DNA from: Bacteroidia bacterium Ga0077558 | Lineage (GTDB): Bacteria; Bacteroidota; Bacteroidia; Chitinophagales; Chitinophagaceae | Assembly: GCA_001464625.1 (NCBI GenBank) | Contig: LNFJ01000031.1 | Location: 49,672-113,671 of the forward strand | Length of the DNA stretch: 64,000 nt | Direction of reading: 5' to 3' | Part shown: positions 54,520 to 63,204 of the stretch, in pieces | Layout: the number at the start of each line of letters is the position of its first letter | Numbering within the stretch: the first letter of the stretch is position 1 | Program-made: the position numbers and the translations under genes | Notes under the pieces: generated by a model | What the model was told of the DNA's origin: nothing | Database searches by the model: none | What the model saw: the letters and a program-made list of their open reading frames with translations, nothing else

Positions 54520-56295
54520 ATGAGTACGAATTCTGTTACCGCCTCCATCATCACCATCGGCGATGAATTATTGATCGGTCAAACCATTGATACTAACTCC
54601 GCTTTTATTGCACAGGAGTTGAATAAAATTGGTGTCTGGGTTCGCCGCCGTGTTACTGTGGGTGATGTATATGAAGATATCTGGGATGCACTGGATGAAC
54701 AAGGAGCACAATCAGATATTGTTATTATAACCGGCGGTCTCGGCCCTACAGCAGATGATATTACTAAACCCCTTCTCTGCAAATACTTTGGAGGTAAACT
54801 GGTGTTGGACGAAAAAGTATTGGCACATGTAAAATATTTATTTGAACAAGTTTTTCGTCGCCCCGGTGCTTTGCTGGAAAGAAATATTAAACAGGCTGAA
54901 GTGCCGGATGTGTGTACGGTATTGCATAATGCGAGGGGAACGGCGCCGGGGATGTGGTTTAGGACGGCGAAGCCGCCAATGGGAAATACCTCCCCAAACC
55001 CCTCACAAGGAGGGGCTTTAGACTCCGATAAATCAAATATTGATTACAGCTATATAACAACCGATCCTACTACTTATGGATTACTTAAAAAATTTGTTGA
55101 TGAACATAGAAGCAATCCTACTGCGACAGAAAAATTACTATGGGAAATATTGCGTGGGCGAAAATTAGCAGGATATAAGTTTCGCAGACAGCATATTATT
55201 GGCTCTTACATTGCTGATTTTGTTTGCCTGACCCAAAAAATGATTATTGAAGTTGACGGATTGATACATCAGATTCCCGAAAACAAAAATAGCGATGATG
55301 TTAGAACCAAAGAACTAAATAATCTTGGATTTGAAGTTATTCGTTTTACAAATGAACAAGTATTACATGATACAGACAAAGTAATTAGCGAGATTTTGAG
55401 TCAATTAAAAAAAGGGAAATCACCATCATCGGAGTCTAAGAACCCTCCCTTGGAGGGCAGGGAGGTGAAAAATGACGGGGCAATATTTATATCTCTTCCG
55501 GGAGTTCCCCACGAAATGAAAGGCCTGATAAAAGATGAAGTAATTCCGAGACTTCTAAAAGAATTTGAATTACCCGCCATCATCCACAAAACAGCATTTA
55601 CCGCCGGAACTGGTGAATCTATACTGGCAGAATTATTAACTGGGTTTGAAAAATCATTACCTGAATCTATAAAATTAGCTTACCTGCCTAATTATGGCAT
55701 GGTAAAACTCCGGCTAACTGCACGAGGAAATAATAAAGAAGAAGTAGAAAAAGAACTGCTCCCCTATTTTGAAAAATTGCAGGACCTCGTAAAAAAATAT
55801 TTAGTAGCCAATGAAGACGTAGGATTGGAAATAGTAGTTGGAAATTTATTGAAAGCAACAAATAAAACGATGGGTACTGCTGAAAGCTGTACCGGCGGAT
55901 ATATTGCTCATTTGATAACAGCTGTGGCAGGTTCATCCGAATACTATAAAGGAAGTATCATTAGCTATGCAAATGAAGTAAAAGAAAATGTATTGGGTGT
56001 GCAGCATTATACTTTATCGACCGTAGGTGCGGTAAGTGAAGAAACTGTGAAAGAAATGGTCGCCGGTGCTCTACAAACATTGAATGTTGATTATGCAATC
56101 GCTACTTCAGGTATTATGGGACCCGGTGGTGGCAGCGAAGAAAAACCTGTTGGTACGGTTTGGCTGGCGGTCGGCAACCATCAAAAAATTGAAACGCTGC
56201 GACTGAATCTACGGTTCGACCGCCAACGAAATATTGGTATGACGGCGGCCAATGCCCTCAATTTCCTACGCAAATTCATCATTGCTAACGGTTGA
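54520..56295 (+). CDS. cinA: CinA/PncC-type protein carrying an in-frame DUF559 nuclease insertion
   Basis: 591 residues against about 415 for ordinary CinA. Residues 1-146 are the MoCF-like domain (IITIGDELLIGQTIDTNS; ITGGLGPTADD; ARGTAPGMWF). Normal sequence resumes at about 318 (NDGAIFISLPGVPHEMKGL) and runs through the C-terminal nicotinamide-nucleotide amidase domain (GTAESCTGGYIAHLIT; TSGIMGPGGG; KPVGTVW). Between them lie about 170 foreign residues with a DUF559 domain (about 185-297: ATEKLLWEILRGRKLAGYKF, D233, E244, D246, H250). ADP-ribose pyrophosphatase and NMN amidase activities are known for the parent family. The insertion falls in a loop next to the ADP-ribose-binding region, so the domains may still fold. 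Confidence 0.9.
   Translation: MSTNSVTASIITIGDELLIGQTIDTNSAFIAQELNKIGVWVRRRVTVGDVYEDIWDALDEQGAQSDIVIITGGLGPTADDITKPLLCKYFGGKLVLDEKVLAHVKYLFEQVFRRPGALLERNIKQAEVPDVCTVLHNARGTAPGMWFRTAKPPMGNTSPNPSQGGALDSDKSNIDYSYITTDPTTYGLLKKFVDEHRSNPTATEKLLWEILRGRKLAGYKFRRQHIIGSYIADFVCLTQKMIIEVDGLIHQIPENKNSDDVRTKELNNLGFEVIRFTNEQVLHDTDKVISEILSQLKKGKSPSSESKNPPLEGREVKNDGAIFISLPGVPHEMKGLIKDEVIPRLLKEFELPAIIHKTAFTAGTGESILAELLTGFEKSLPESIKLAYLPNYGMVKLRLTARGNNKEEVEKELLPYFEKLQDLVKKYLVANEDVGLEIVVGNLLKATNKTMGTAESCTGGYIAHLITAVAGSSEYYKGSIISYANEVKENVLGVQHYTLSTVGAVSEETVKEMVAGALQTLNVDYAIATSGIMGPGGGSEEKPVGTVWLAVGNHQKIETLRLNLRFDRQRNIGMTAANALNFLRKFIIANG
54988..55466 (+). mobile_element. DUF559 nuclease element with inverted-repeat ends, inserted in cinA
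   Basis: The ends 54988-55029 and 55428-55466 are imperfect inverted copies: both read inwards as ACCTCCC ... GGAGGG ... AGACTCCGAT. Between them is a coding segment for a DUF559 (Vsr-like PD-(D/E)xK) domain, with the motif order RRQHIIGSYIADF, then IIEVDG and a histidine four residues on. The element is read in the cinA frame with no stop codon. Similar CCTCCCC...GGAGGGG ends and DUF559 domains recur in Bacteroidota genomes. No transposase is encoded; the nuclease itself may drive spread, but that is inference. Confidence 0.75.
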
Positions 56296-56435
56296 TAGCC
56301 TTTTATAACCAAATCATTACCTTTGGCCGGTTAAAATTGCTTGTCTGTCTTGTTCATCCGTGTTAATGCAGTTGAAGTGTGCGACGCAACGAAGATGATA
56401 GTAGCAATGCCGCTGACTAACAAAAAAAATTATCT

Positions 56436-57782
56436 ATGGCTGTTGTTGATTTAATAATGCCGAAACTGGGCGAAAGCATCATGGAAGCTACCGTGTTGAA
56501 ATGGTTCAAACAACCCGGCGACGAAGTAAAAATGGATGAAACCGTACTCGAAATTGCTACTGATAAAGTAGACAGCGAAGTACCAAGCACCGCCGCAGGT
56601 GTAATTGAAGAGATATTATTTAATGTAAATGATGTGGTTCCGATTGGTACGGTAATAGCGAAGATCAGAACTTCCGCTAAGAGTGATGAGCCACGAGTTG
56701 CGAGTAATACTCCGGCAGCACCAGTTGTTGAAAAAGTGCAGGACGCTGTGGTGGTAGAAGCAGCCCAACCATCGGCCCCCGCAAAAGCTACAGCAGACAA
56801 GCAAACTAATTCAGGTTCCCGTTTCTACTCTCCGCTTGTATTAAATATTGCAGCTAGTGAAGGGGTAAGCATGACGGAATTGGAAAATATTCCAGGTACA
56901 GGTAATGAAGGACGGGTGACGAAGAAAGATATTCTGCAGTATGTGAGCGGAAGGAAGTCAACAGTTCAAAGTTCACAGTCCGCAGCACCTAATCAACAAA
57001 CTGTTTCCGTAATAAAAGAAGCTCCGCAATCACAGCAACAATCTTCCAACAATCAGGTTGCCGCCTACCAGGGTAATGTAGAGATAATTGAAATGGATCG
57101 GATGCGTAAATTGATTGCCGACCATATGGTTCGCAGCAAGCATACAAGTCCGCATGTAACCAGTTTTACTGAAGCTGATGTTACTAACCTGGTGCAATGG
57201 AGAGATAAAGTGAAAAAAGAATTTGAAAAAAGAGAGAATACCAAAATTACTTTCACTCCGTTGTTCATAGAAGCAATTGTTCGCTGCATTAAAAGATTTC
57301 CATTGATCAATAGTTCGCTGGATGGTTATAATATCATTGTGAAAAAAGATATTAATATCGGTATGGCTACAGCATTGCCCAGCGGCAACCTGATCGTACC
57401 GGTAATTAAAAATGCTGACCAGTTGAATCTGGTTGGATTGACCAAACAAGTAAATGGATTGGCTGATGCAGCCCGCAACGGAAAACTAAAAGTTGACGAT
57501 ACAACTGGTGGCACTTTCACATTAACCAACGTAGGAACCTTTGGAAGTTTAATGGGAACACCAATTATTAATCAACCACAAGTGGCAATTTTGGCTGTGG
57601 GTGCTATTAAGAAACGTCCGGTAGTAATTGAAACTCCTGCTGGAGACACGATTGGCATCCGTCATATGATGTATCTCAGCATGAGCTACGATCATCGGAT
57701 TGTAGATGGAAGTTTGGGGGCTACTTTTTTAACTGCAGTTGCGAAGGAGTTGGAGAATTTTAAAAGTGACAGGGAGTATTAA
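56436..57782 (+). CDS. 2-oxoacid dehydrogenase complex E2 (dihydrolipoyl acyltransferase)
   Basis: 448 residues: lipoyl domain 1-78 with lipoylated K44 (ATDKVDSEV), an Ala/Pro linker, a peripheral-subunit-binding domain (about 129-169: YSPLVLNIAASEGV), a Gln/Ser linker and the catalytic domain (215-448) with H420 and D424 in SYDHRIVDG. One lipoyl domain and the MRKLIADHMVRSKHTSPHV segment fit the branched-chain or 2-oxoglutarate type more than pyruvate; which one cannot be told without a tree. No E1 is adjacent; E3 (lpd) is 16 kb away. Confidence 0.88.
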   Translation: MAVVDLIMPKLGESIMEATVLKWFKQPGDEVKMDETVLEIATDKVDSEVPSTAAGVIEEILFNVNDVVPIGTVIAKIRTSAKSDEPRVASNTPAAPVVEKVQDAVVVEAAQPSAPAKATADKQTNSGSRFYSPLVLNIAASEGVSMTELENIPGTGNEGRVTKKDILQYVSGRKSTVQSSQSAAPNQQTVSVIKEAPQSQQQSSNNQVAAYQGNVEIIEMDRMRKLIADHMVRSKHTSPHVTSFTEADVTNLVQWRDKVKKEFEKRENTKITFTPLFIEAIVRCIKRFPLINSSLDGYNIIVKKDINIGMATALPSGNLIVPVIKNADQLNLVGLTKQVNGLADAARNGKLKVDDTTGGTFTLTNVGTFGSLMGTPIINQPQVAILAVGAIKKRPVVIETPAGDTIGIRHMMYLSMSYDHRIVDGSLGATFLTAVAKELENFKSDREY

Positions 57783-57834
57783 CCGCTGATTAAGTGGTTG
57801 ATTTGATTAATGCTGATAGTTAAATAACAATATT

Positions 57835-57864
57835 AATCGTACAAGCTACTTGTACGATTTTTTT
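57835..57864 (+). terminator. Rho-independent terminator
   Basis: Perfect 11-bp arms AATCGTACAAG / CTTGTACGATT, 3-nt loop, then seven T. Between convergent E2 and histidine-phosphatase genes. Confidence 0.92.
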
Positions 57865-57929
57865 ATTTTGCCATCGTCCATTTCTCTGGGCATCGTTCCT
57901 TGCGTCTTTGCGAGAAAACTTATCGGCAT

Positions 57930-58439
57930 TTATTCAGTAGGCACCCCGTAAGTCCTCCCTTTGAAAATATACTTACTGCCCTTTCTTTTTATTTCATACA
58001 GATTATCATAATCCGTTTCTTTTAAATCTCCGGAAACAACTGTGGAACCAGTGAGCATATTGGCAATATCATCAATCGTATTAGAATGGCCTACTACTAA
58101 AACATCTCCTTTCTTAATTGACTTCAGCTTTTCAATAAATGCAGAAGCAGAGTCTTTGCTGGGGCTATAAAATTGTGTTTGCACTTTATCCAAATACTCA
58201 TCCAATGGTTTGGCAGTACCCATAGTTCGCTTATACTTTGTCGAAAATATATACTTGATGTTTTTGCTTTTTAGCTCTTCTTTCAATGCCAAAGCTCTTT
58301 CATTTCCTGCGTCGCTCAGCTCTACATCGCTGCTCATATTGGCAGCGGCTACCGTCTTCTCGCCATGGCGAACAATATAGATGGTATTTCCACAAGAACT
58401 AATAAAAAACAAGCCTGCTGCGAATAATAAATATTTCAT
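57930..58439 (-). CDS. Histidine-phosphatase superfamily lipoprotein
   Basis: 169 residues; lipobox ISSC (cysteine at 16). The phosphatase signature RHGEKT lies at about 24-29 directly after the lipid anchor, with the second arginine in TKYKRTMGTA and the second histidine in VVGHSNTIDD. SixA-like short form of the phosphoglycerate-mutase fold, facing the periplasm. Substrate unknown. Confidence 0.85.
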   Translation of the reverse strand: MKYLLFAAGLFFISSCGNTIYIVRHGEKTVAAANMSSDVELSDAGNERALALKEELKSKNIKYIFSTKYKRTMGTAKPLDEYLDKVQTQFYSPSKDSASAFIEKLKSIKKGDVLVVGHSNTIDDIANMLTGSTVVSGDLKETDYDNLYEIKRKGSKYIFKGRTYGVPTE

Positions 58440-58528
58440 AATAAATTCTTTAACAATCTAAAATTAAACTACTCTTTCATTCTTTGCGTCTTTTTTGTAA
58501 ATTAGTTATACTAAACCCAGATAACACT

Positions 58529-59245
58529 ATGAAATCATTATCAGAAACCTGGTTCGCCGAAGGCCGTATTGATTTTGAATTGAAGAAATACACCCTCCTA
58601 GCCTACCTGCAGGAAGTAAACAAATACTTCAACGAAAATAAGTTGTACCCGCAACTGGCCGACATGATCTTCCACTACAACAATATTGTGGCCTTCCGGG
58701 AAAACAAAAAATACCTGCAAGAGCATTTTCCTAAGAAAATGACGGGCATTCAAATGGAAAAACTACAAATGCTCTACCAGCAAATGATAGAAGATGATGA
58801 ATTAATGCAAGAACTGGAAGATATTATTCACTATGCCGCCGGCAAAATGAAAACAACCATTCAAAATGCTACCGGTATTTATGAGTTTGTAGAAGAGCAG
58901 ATCGAAATAACTCCCATTGGTATTATTCCATTGGATATACAGGAAGGTTATTTCTTTTTAAGCAGTCGCAATACCAAAGAAACGGGTGTCTATCATTACC
59001 GTCTTTCCATTTTTGAAAAACATGATGAGAAGTATCGAAGCATCAGAACTTTGTTCATTGATAACTGGCAACGGGGTATTTCTCACACTTATGAAAATAT
59101 AAAATCAGAATTGATACGACGCTGGAAAGATCTTCCTAACCCGGCAGTGTATGCTATTGAAACCGGTCTGAATTTTCCTGTAGATGAAACTTTATTGCCG
59201 GTAGCTAAGAGAAGTTTGGTGAAGTTTATTTCTACTGCAGCCTAA
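58529..59245 (+). CDS. Conserved Bacteroidota protein of unknown function
   Basis: 238 residues from ATG 58529 (MKSLSETWFAEGRIDFELKKYTLLAYLQ); upstream in-frame TTG starts are not preferred. Cytoplasmic, no membrane helix. The first half is helical (EVNKYFNENKLYPQLADMIFHYNNIVAF), the second beta-rich (IIPLDIQEGYFFLSSRNTKETGVYHYRLSIFE). I recall similar proteins widely in Bacteroidota without known role. Divergent from the histidine phosphatase; followed by a long inverted repeat. Confidence 0.7.
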   Translation: MKSLSETWFAEGRIDFELKKYTLLAYLQEVNKYFNENKLYPQLADMIFHYNNIVAFRENKKYLQEHFPKKMTGIQMEKLQMLYQQMIEDDELMQELEDIIHYAAGKMKTTIQNATGIYEFVEEQIEITPIGIIPLDIQEGYFFLSSRNTKETGVYHYRLSIFEKHDEKYRSIRTLFIDNWQRGISHTYENIKSELIRRWKDLPNPAVYAIETGLNFPVDETLLPVAKRSLVKFISTAA

Positions 59246-59246
59246 C

Positions 59247-59327
59247 GGTTAATTAGTTTATTGGGAAATTGGTTAATTAGGGAGACCCCGAAAATCAGAC
59301 TTTCCCTAATTAACCAATTAACTAACC
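59247..59327. repeat. GGTTAATTAG dispersed inverted repeat
   Basis: GGTTAATTAGGGA (59271-59283) pairs perfectly with TCCCTAATTAACC (59303-59315), and outer copies of GGTTAATTAG-like sequence extend both arms to 59247 and 59327. Fills the gap between convergent genes and could act as a transcription terminator. Confidence 0.65.
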
Positions 59328-59330
59328 ATC

Positions 59331-62300
59331 CTATTCAACTATTTCCAATCCCCAATCTTTTCCTTTCTTTACCGCTGGAACACCTTCAGTGATCCATTTA
59401 GCAGGCTTTTCTCCTTTTAATAACCAGTCGAAGAATTGCTGCTCTCTTATTTGAATATCTTTTTTATTCTTTCTTTCTACAAGGTTGTGTGCTTCGCCAT
59501 TATAATTCAGCATCCAAACCTTTTTATTCATTCTGCGCATAGCAGTAAATAATTCAATACCCTGGTACCAGGGAACAGCACCATCGGCATCATTCGCCAT
59601 GATCACCATTGGTGTTTTAATTTTTGGCACATGAAAAAGTGGTGAGTTCAAAATATATAAATTTTGTTTTTCCCATAGTGTTGCACCAATACGGCTTTGT
59701 GTTTTTTCGTATTGGAACTGGCGGTTGATACCACCTTCCCAGCGGATACCACCGTATGCACTCGTCATATTTGCAACTGGCGCACCAGACCAGGCGGCTT
59801 TGAACATATCCGTCATTGTAACTAATTGAGCTACCTGAATACCACCCCAGCTTTGTCCTTGTATGCCGATATTGGCCCCATCAATCCATTTGTTTTTTGC
59901 AATCAGATCTTTTGCGGCACTCACTACATAATCATAAGCACTCTTGGCAGGATAGCCAATGGTATAATGAATATCCGGAGAGAAAACTACATATCCACGA
60001 CTTACAAAGAAGGAAACATTCAACCGGCTACCAGTTGGTGTTGGTGGAATATAACCATGTAATGTTTCAGAATGTGTTTCATAGAAGTACATGATCATCG
60101 GGTATTTTTTTGTCGGATCAAAATTCTCCGGCTTATATAAAATACCTTCTGACATTTTTCCATTAAATGCTTTCCATTTGTATAACTCTGCTGTTCCCCA
60201 GTTGTACTCTTTCTGCTGTGGATTCGTGGAGTACAATTTTGTTTCACCTGACAAATCACTGCTTACAAATAACTCTGGAGAAACTTCATAACTCTCTTTG
60301 GTATAAATAAACTTTTCAGCATCCTTAGCTTTAACAGGATTTCCTACCGATGCTTTAACTTTTGATAATTGAACAGGAAGCATCTTAGTTAATAGCTTGT
60401 AGCTGGCAAACCCGTCTTCTTTACCTGTTTCACTAAATGTTTGTAATAATAAGGTCTGACCAGGTTTTACAAAACGTTCTTCCCTGTCAGTTGAAACATA
60501 ACGATACCTGGTCTTAGTTTTGCGCCCCTGTCCGCCTGTAATTAACAACGGAGCCATTTTCCCGTTAGGGTCTACCTGCCAAACATCGTATCGATCATAC
60601 ACAAATAATACTTCATCATTTTCCTGCCATCTCATTATTCCGTGAGGAGAGGGATCGCTTGGCGAATCATGATCTTCATCATACAAAGGCAATTTTATTT
60701 TAGCCGTAATGTTTCTGGCAGAATCTCCATCCCAGGCAAAATAATGTCTTGCTTTACTATCATACCACATGATGTATTTTCCAGCCGGAGAAATCATCTG
60801 CGGAGCAATAAAACCAGTCATATCTTTTTTCACCAATTTGGTAGTTCCATCATTTATATTAATGGCATAGATATCTTTTTTGGTATTACCAGTCCATTGG
60901 CTTTCTATTCTTTTTCCAAAATCCGTTACTCCTACAAATTGATCACCATCACCCTCATTGGTTTGATATACGGTTGGCAATTGCTCGGTTGCCAATTGCT
61001 TCAATGATTTATTATCAAATTGATAAACTGCCAGGTAGTTGGTTTGCAGATCTCTTTGCAAGCGGCTTAACTGTGTAGTTTGTAAATAATCATCATTGTA
61101 ATGCCATACGTCCAGTTTCACCAAATCAATATCTATCAATGTAGTATCCTTTGGTGGTTGTATCGGTGCTGTTCCAAAAAACAATCGTTTACCAGATTTA
61201 CTGAAACTAACATTGCCAAACTCACTTACTGTCATCCCTAATTGCATACCTACAGAATTTTTATCGGCTAACATGGTTGCGCTATCCATTCCTGCAGTGT
61301 AATACCAAAGTTTGTAGAATTTCTGTAATTCTTTTGGTTTCGCATCTCTTTCTGCTAAGTATGCCACTTGAGAACCATCTTCAGAAAAACTGAAGTTTTT
61401 AAAATCGTTACCGCCTTTACTCAACACAATTGTTTTTCCTTCTTTTAAATCATAAAGAGATACAGATTGTTTACTTAATGAGTCTTTGGGGTTTTTCGCC
61501 TGTTCAATTATTAGCTTCTGTCCTTTTTTACTAAAACTATATTCCAACACATTGGTAAAAGTTTTCTCTTTACCATCTATTAGATTTCGCACTACCAAAT
61601 CTGTTCCTGCATCAGCGGGGCCGGCTGGTGTTTCGTCGCCTTCTGCATCAATGTTTGAGTCGGGAGTCGGGAGTTGGGAGTTGGGAGTCAATACACCTTC
61701 CTCATCATTATCATCCCGGTTCTTTTTTTTCTTTTCAGGAATAGTAGCAATCACTTGCTTTAGCGAATCAATTACTTTCCCGAGACTATCTGCAATTCTT
61801 TTATCAGTGTTTTCTGGCTTTTTAGGTGCTTCTTTCTTTTCAATGGCTTTTTCCAAATGAAAGGCGACCCAACCTGCTTCCTTCTCAGGAACTTTATAAT
61901 TTTTTACTCTGGGCAATTTCCAAACACTGTCTTTGCCTAACTCTACGATAGCAAAAGAATCTTTTGGCATATCGTCCGGCCTTTTCTTTTTGATACGGGC
62001 ATCTCTTGTATCTTTAAATAACGGTTTGATACGAAAAACAGCATAGCGGCTGTCTTCTGTTATCACTGCATTATATCCACGGGCAATTACTTTTTTGTAT
62101 CCTGCATCTGATGATTGTATCACCAGTTCATTATCACCTTCCTGCGGATTGATGGAGTACACTATCCATTTACCATCGTTACTTATCATCCGTTCACCGA
62201 TACTTTGCCAGCTATCGTATACAGAATGATCCAACGGTTTTTTTTGTGCAAATACTGAAATTGCCAATAGCAACATTAAAATACTAAAGAGGAGCCTCAT
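59331..62300 (-). CDS. Secreted S9-family (prolyl oligopeptidase) peptidase
   Basis: 989 residues from ATG 62300, which gives a clear signal peptide (MRLLFSILMLLLAISVFAQ); an ATG 66 nt upstream would hide it. N-terminal propeller, then an alpha/beta-hydrolase domain with S817 (GQSWGG), D904 or D906 (ANDADGAVPW) and H938 (GEAHNL). Residues about 205-218 (TPNSQLPTPDS) are encoded by a tandem heptad repeat (61661-61688) in an acidic, low-complexity loop. Periplasmic peptide degradation is likely. 46 bp after the methyltransferase gene on the same strand. Confidence 0.9.
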   Translation of the reverse strand: MRLLFSILMLLLAISVFAQKKPLDHSVYDSWQSIGERMISNDGKWIVYSINPQEGDNELVIQSSDAGYKKVIARGYNAVITEDSRYAVFRIKPLFKDTRDARIKKKRPDDMPKDSFAIVELGKDSVWKLPRVKNYKVPEKEAGWVAFHLEKAIEKKEAPKKPENTDKRIADSLGKVIDSLKQVIATIPEKKKKNRDDNDEEGVLTPNSQLPTPDSNIDAEGDETPAGPADAGTDLVVRNLIDGKEKTFTNVLEYSFSKKGQKLIIEQAKNPKDSLSKQSVSLYDLKEGKTIVLSKGGNDFKNFSFSEDGSQVAYLAERDAKPKELQKFYKLWYYTAGMDSATMLADKNSVGMQLGMTVSEFGNVSFSKSGKRLFFGTAPIQPPKDTTLIDIDLVKLDVWHYNDDYLQTTQLSRLQRDLQTNYLAVYQFDNKSLKQLATEQLPTVYQTNEGDGDQFVGVTDFGKRIESQWTGNTKKDIYAININDGTTKLVKKDMTGFIAPQMISPAGKYIMWYDSKARHYFAWDGDSARNITAKIKLPLYDEDHDSPSDPSPHGIMRWQENDEVLFVYDRYDVWQVDPNGKMAPLLITGGQGRKTKTRYRYVSTDREERFVKPGQTLLLQTFSETGKEDGFASYKLLTKMLPVQLSKVKASVGNPVKAKDAEKFIYTKESYEVSPELFVSSDLSGETKLYSTNPQQKEYNWGTAELYKWKAFNGKMSEGILYKPENFDPTKKYPMIMYFYETHSETLHGYIPPTPTGSRLNVSFFVSRGYVVFSPDIHYTIGYPAKSAYDYVVSAAKDLIAKNKWIDGANIGIQGQSWGGIQVAQLVTMTDMFKAAWSGAPVANMTSAYGGIRWEGGINRQFQYEKTQSRIGATLWEKQNLYILNSPLFHVPKIKTPMVIMANDADGAVPWYQGIELFTAMRRMNKKVWMLNYNGEAHNLVERKNKKDIQIREQQFFDWLLKGEKPAKWITEGVPAVKKGKDWGLEIVE
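61661..61688. repeat. Tandem heptads (C/T)GGGAGT inside the S9 peptidase gene
   Basis: Four 7-bp units CGGGAGT, CGGGAGT, TGGGAGT, TGGGAGT with a partial GAGT before them. Translated in frame on the minus strand as NSQLPTPDS. The total addition keeps the reading frame. Confidence 0.8.
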
Positions 62301-62346
62301 AAAGAATAGTTTTGAAGGCTCTAAAGATAATGGGGAATCAGGAATA

Positions 62347-63204
62347 TTATTCAGGCTTTTTACCAACGATAAGTCCGTACTGCCACAAGCCTTTTTTCAT
62401 GCCTTTGTACTGATAGCGACAAGCTTTGATATTTCGTTTTTGCATATCTGTTGCTGGCTTTGAAAAATTGATTTTCTTCCAGAGCAAATACAGGCTGGCT
62501 AAGTAATAAAACCGGTATAAACGGCGAGAAGAATGGGAAGCCTCTTTAGAAATATTACGATAATTAATATTCGTAAAGCCCTCATTACTCATGAATGATT
62601 GAAAGCGATCAGGAGATTCTAAGTAGTTAACCAGCCAACCATCTATCCAGTTCCTGATTATAGGGTGATCGTTATTTACAAACGCAGTTACAAATCCATC
62701 TGCAACCACTAATCGCCCCCCCGGTTTTAACAGCCGAAATGCTTCTTTTATAAATTGATCTTTGCTGTCTGCATAGCAAATACTTTCACAACCCCATACT
62801 ACATCAAAACTTGCATCAGGAAAATCTGTCATACAATAATTCATCACTTTAAAATTGACCAGATGATGTACGCCTATTTTTTCAGCATTGCTGTTGGCTT
62901 GTTGTACCTGTCGTTCGCTTAGAGTGATGCCTGTTACTTTGCATCCAATTGTTGATGCCATAAAAATACTGCTGCCTCCTACTCCGCACCCAGCATCTAG
63001 TACATAGTCTGTTGATTTTATGGCTGCTGCCTCTATCATCACTTCATTCATACGAAGCAGTGATTCCGGAAATGATTTTACTTTTTCGTCCCAATAACCA
63101 TAATGAATAGCCATGCTATTATTCAAATCCCAGGAATCTTTGTACGCATTCTCTGTGTCCTTATAATATTGAATGATGTGCTGATGATAATCAGTCGGCT
63201 GCAT
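62347..63204 (-). CDS. SAM-dependent methyltransferase (UbiE/cyclopropane-synthase-like)
   Basis: 285 residues. VLDAGCGVGGSSIFMA (68-83) is motif I, VTGITLSERQV follows (post I), and the sequence DASFDVVWGCESICYADSK and LLKPGGRLVVADGF give motifs II and III. The start overlaps the end of the EamA gene by 14 bp, so translation is coupled. Resembles small-molecule C- or N-methyltransferases such as tocopherol or sarcosine methyltransferases; substrate unknown. Confidence 0.83.
   Translation of the reverse strand: MQPTDYHQHIIQYYKDTENAYKDSWDLNNSMAIHYGYWDEKVKSFPESLLRMNEVMIEAAAIKSTDYVLDAGCGVGGSSIFMASTIGCKVTGITLSERQVQQANSNAEKIGVHHLVNFKVMNYCMTDFPDASFDVVWGCESICYADSKDQFIKEAFRLLKPGGRLVVADGFVTAFVNNDHPIIRNWIDGWLVNYLESPDRFQSFMSNEGFTNINYRNISKEASHSSRRLYRFYYLASLYLLWKKINFSKPATDMQKRNIKACRYQYKGMKKGLWQYGLIVGKKPE

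Noticed and set aside
62301..62366. Upstream start for the S9 peptidase
   Set aside because: It would place 22 residues before an otherwise perfect signal peptide.
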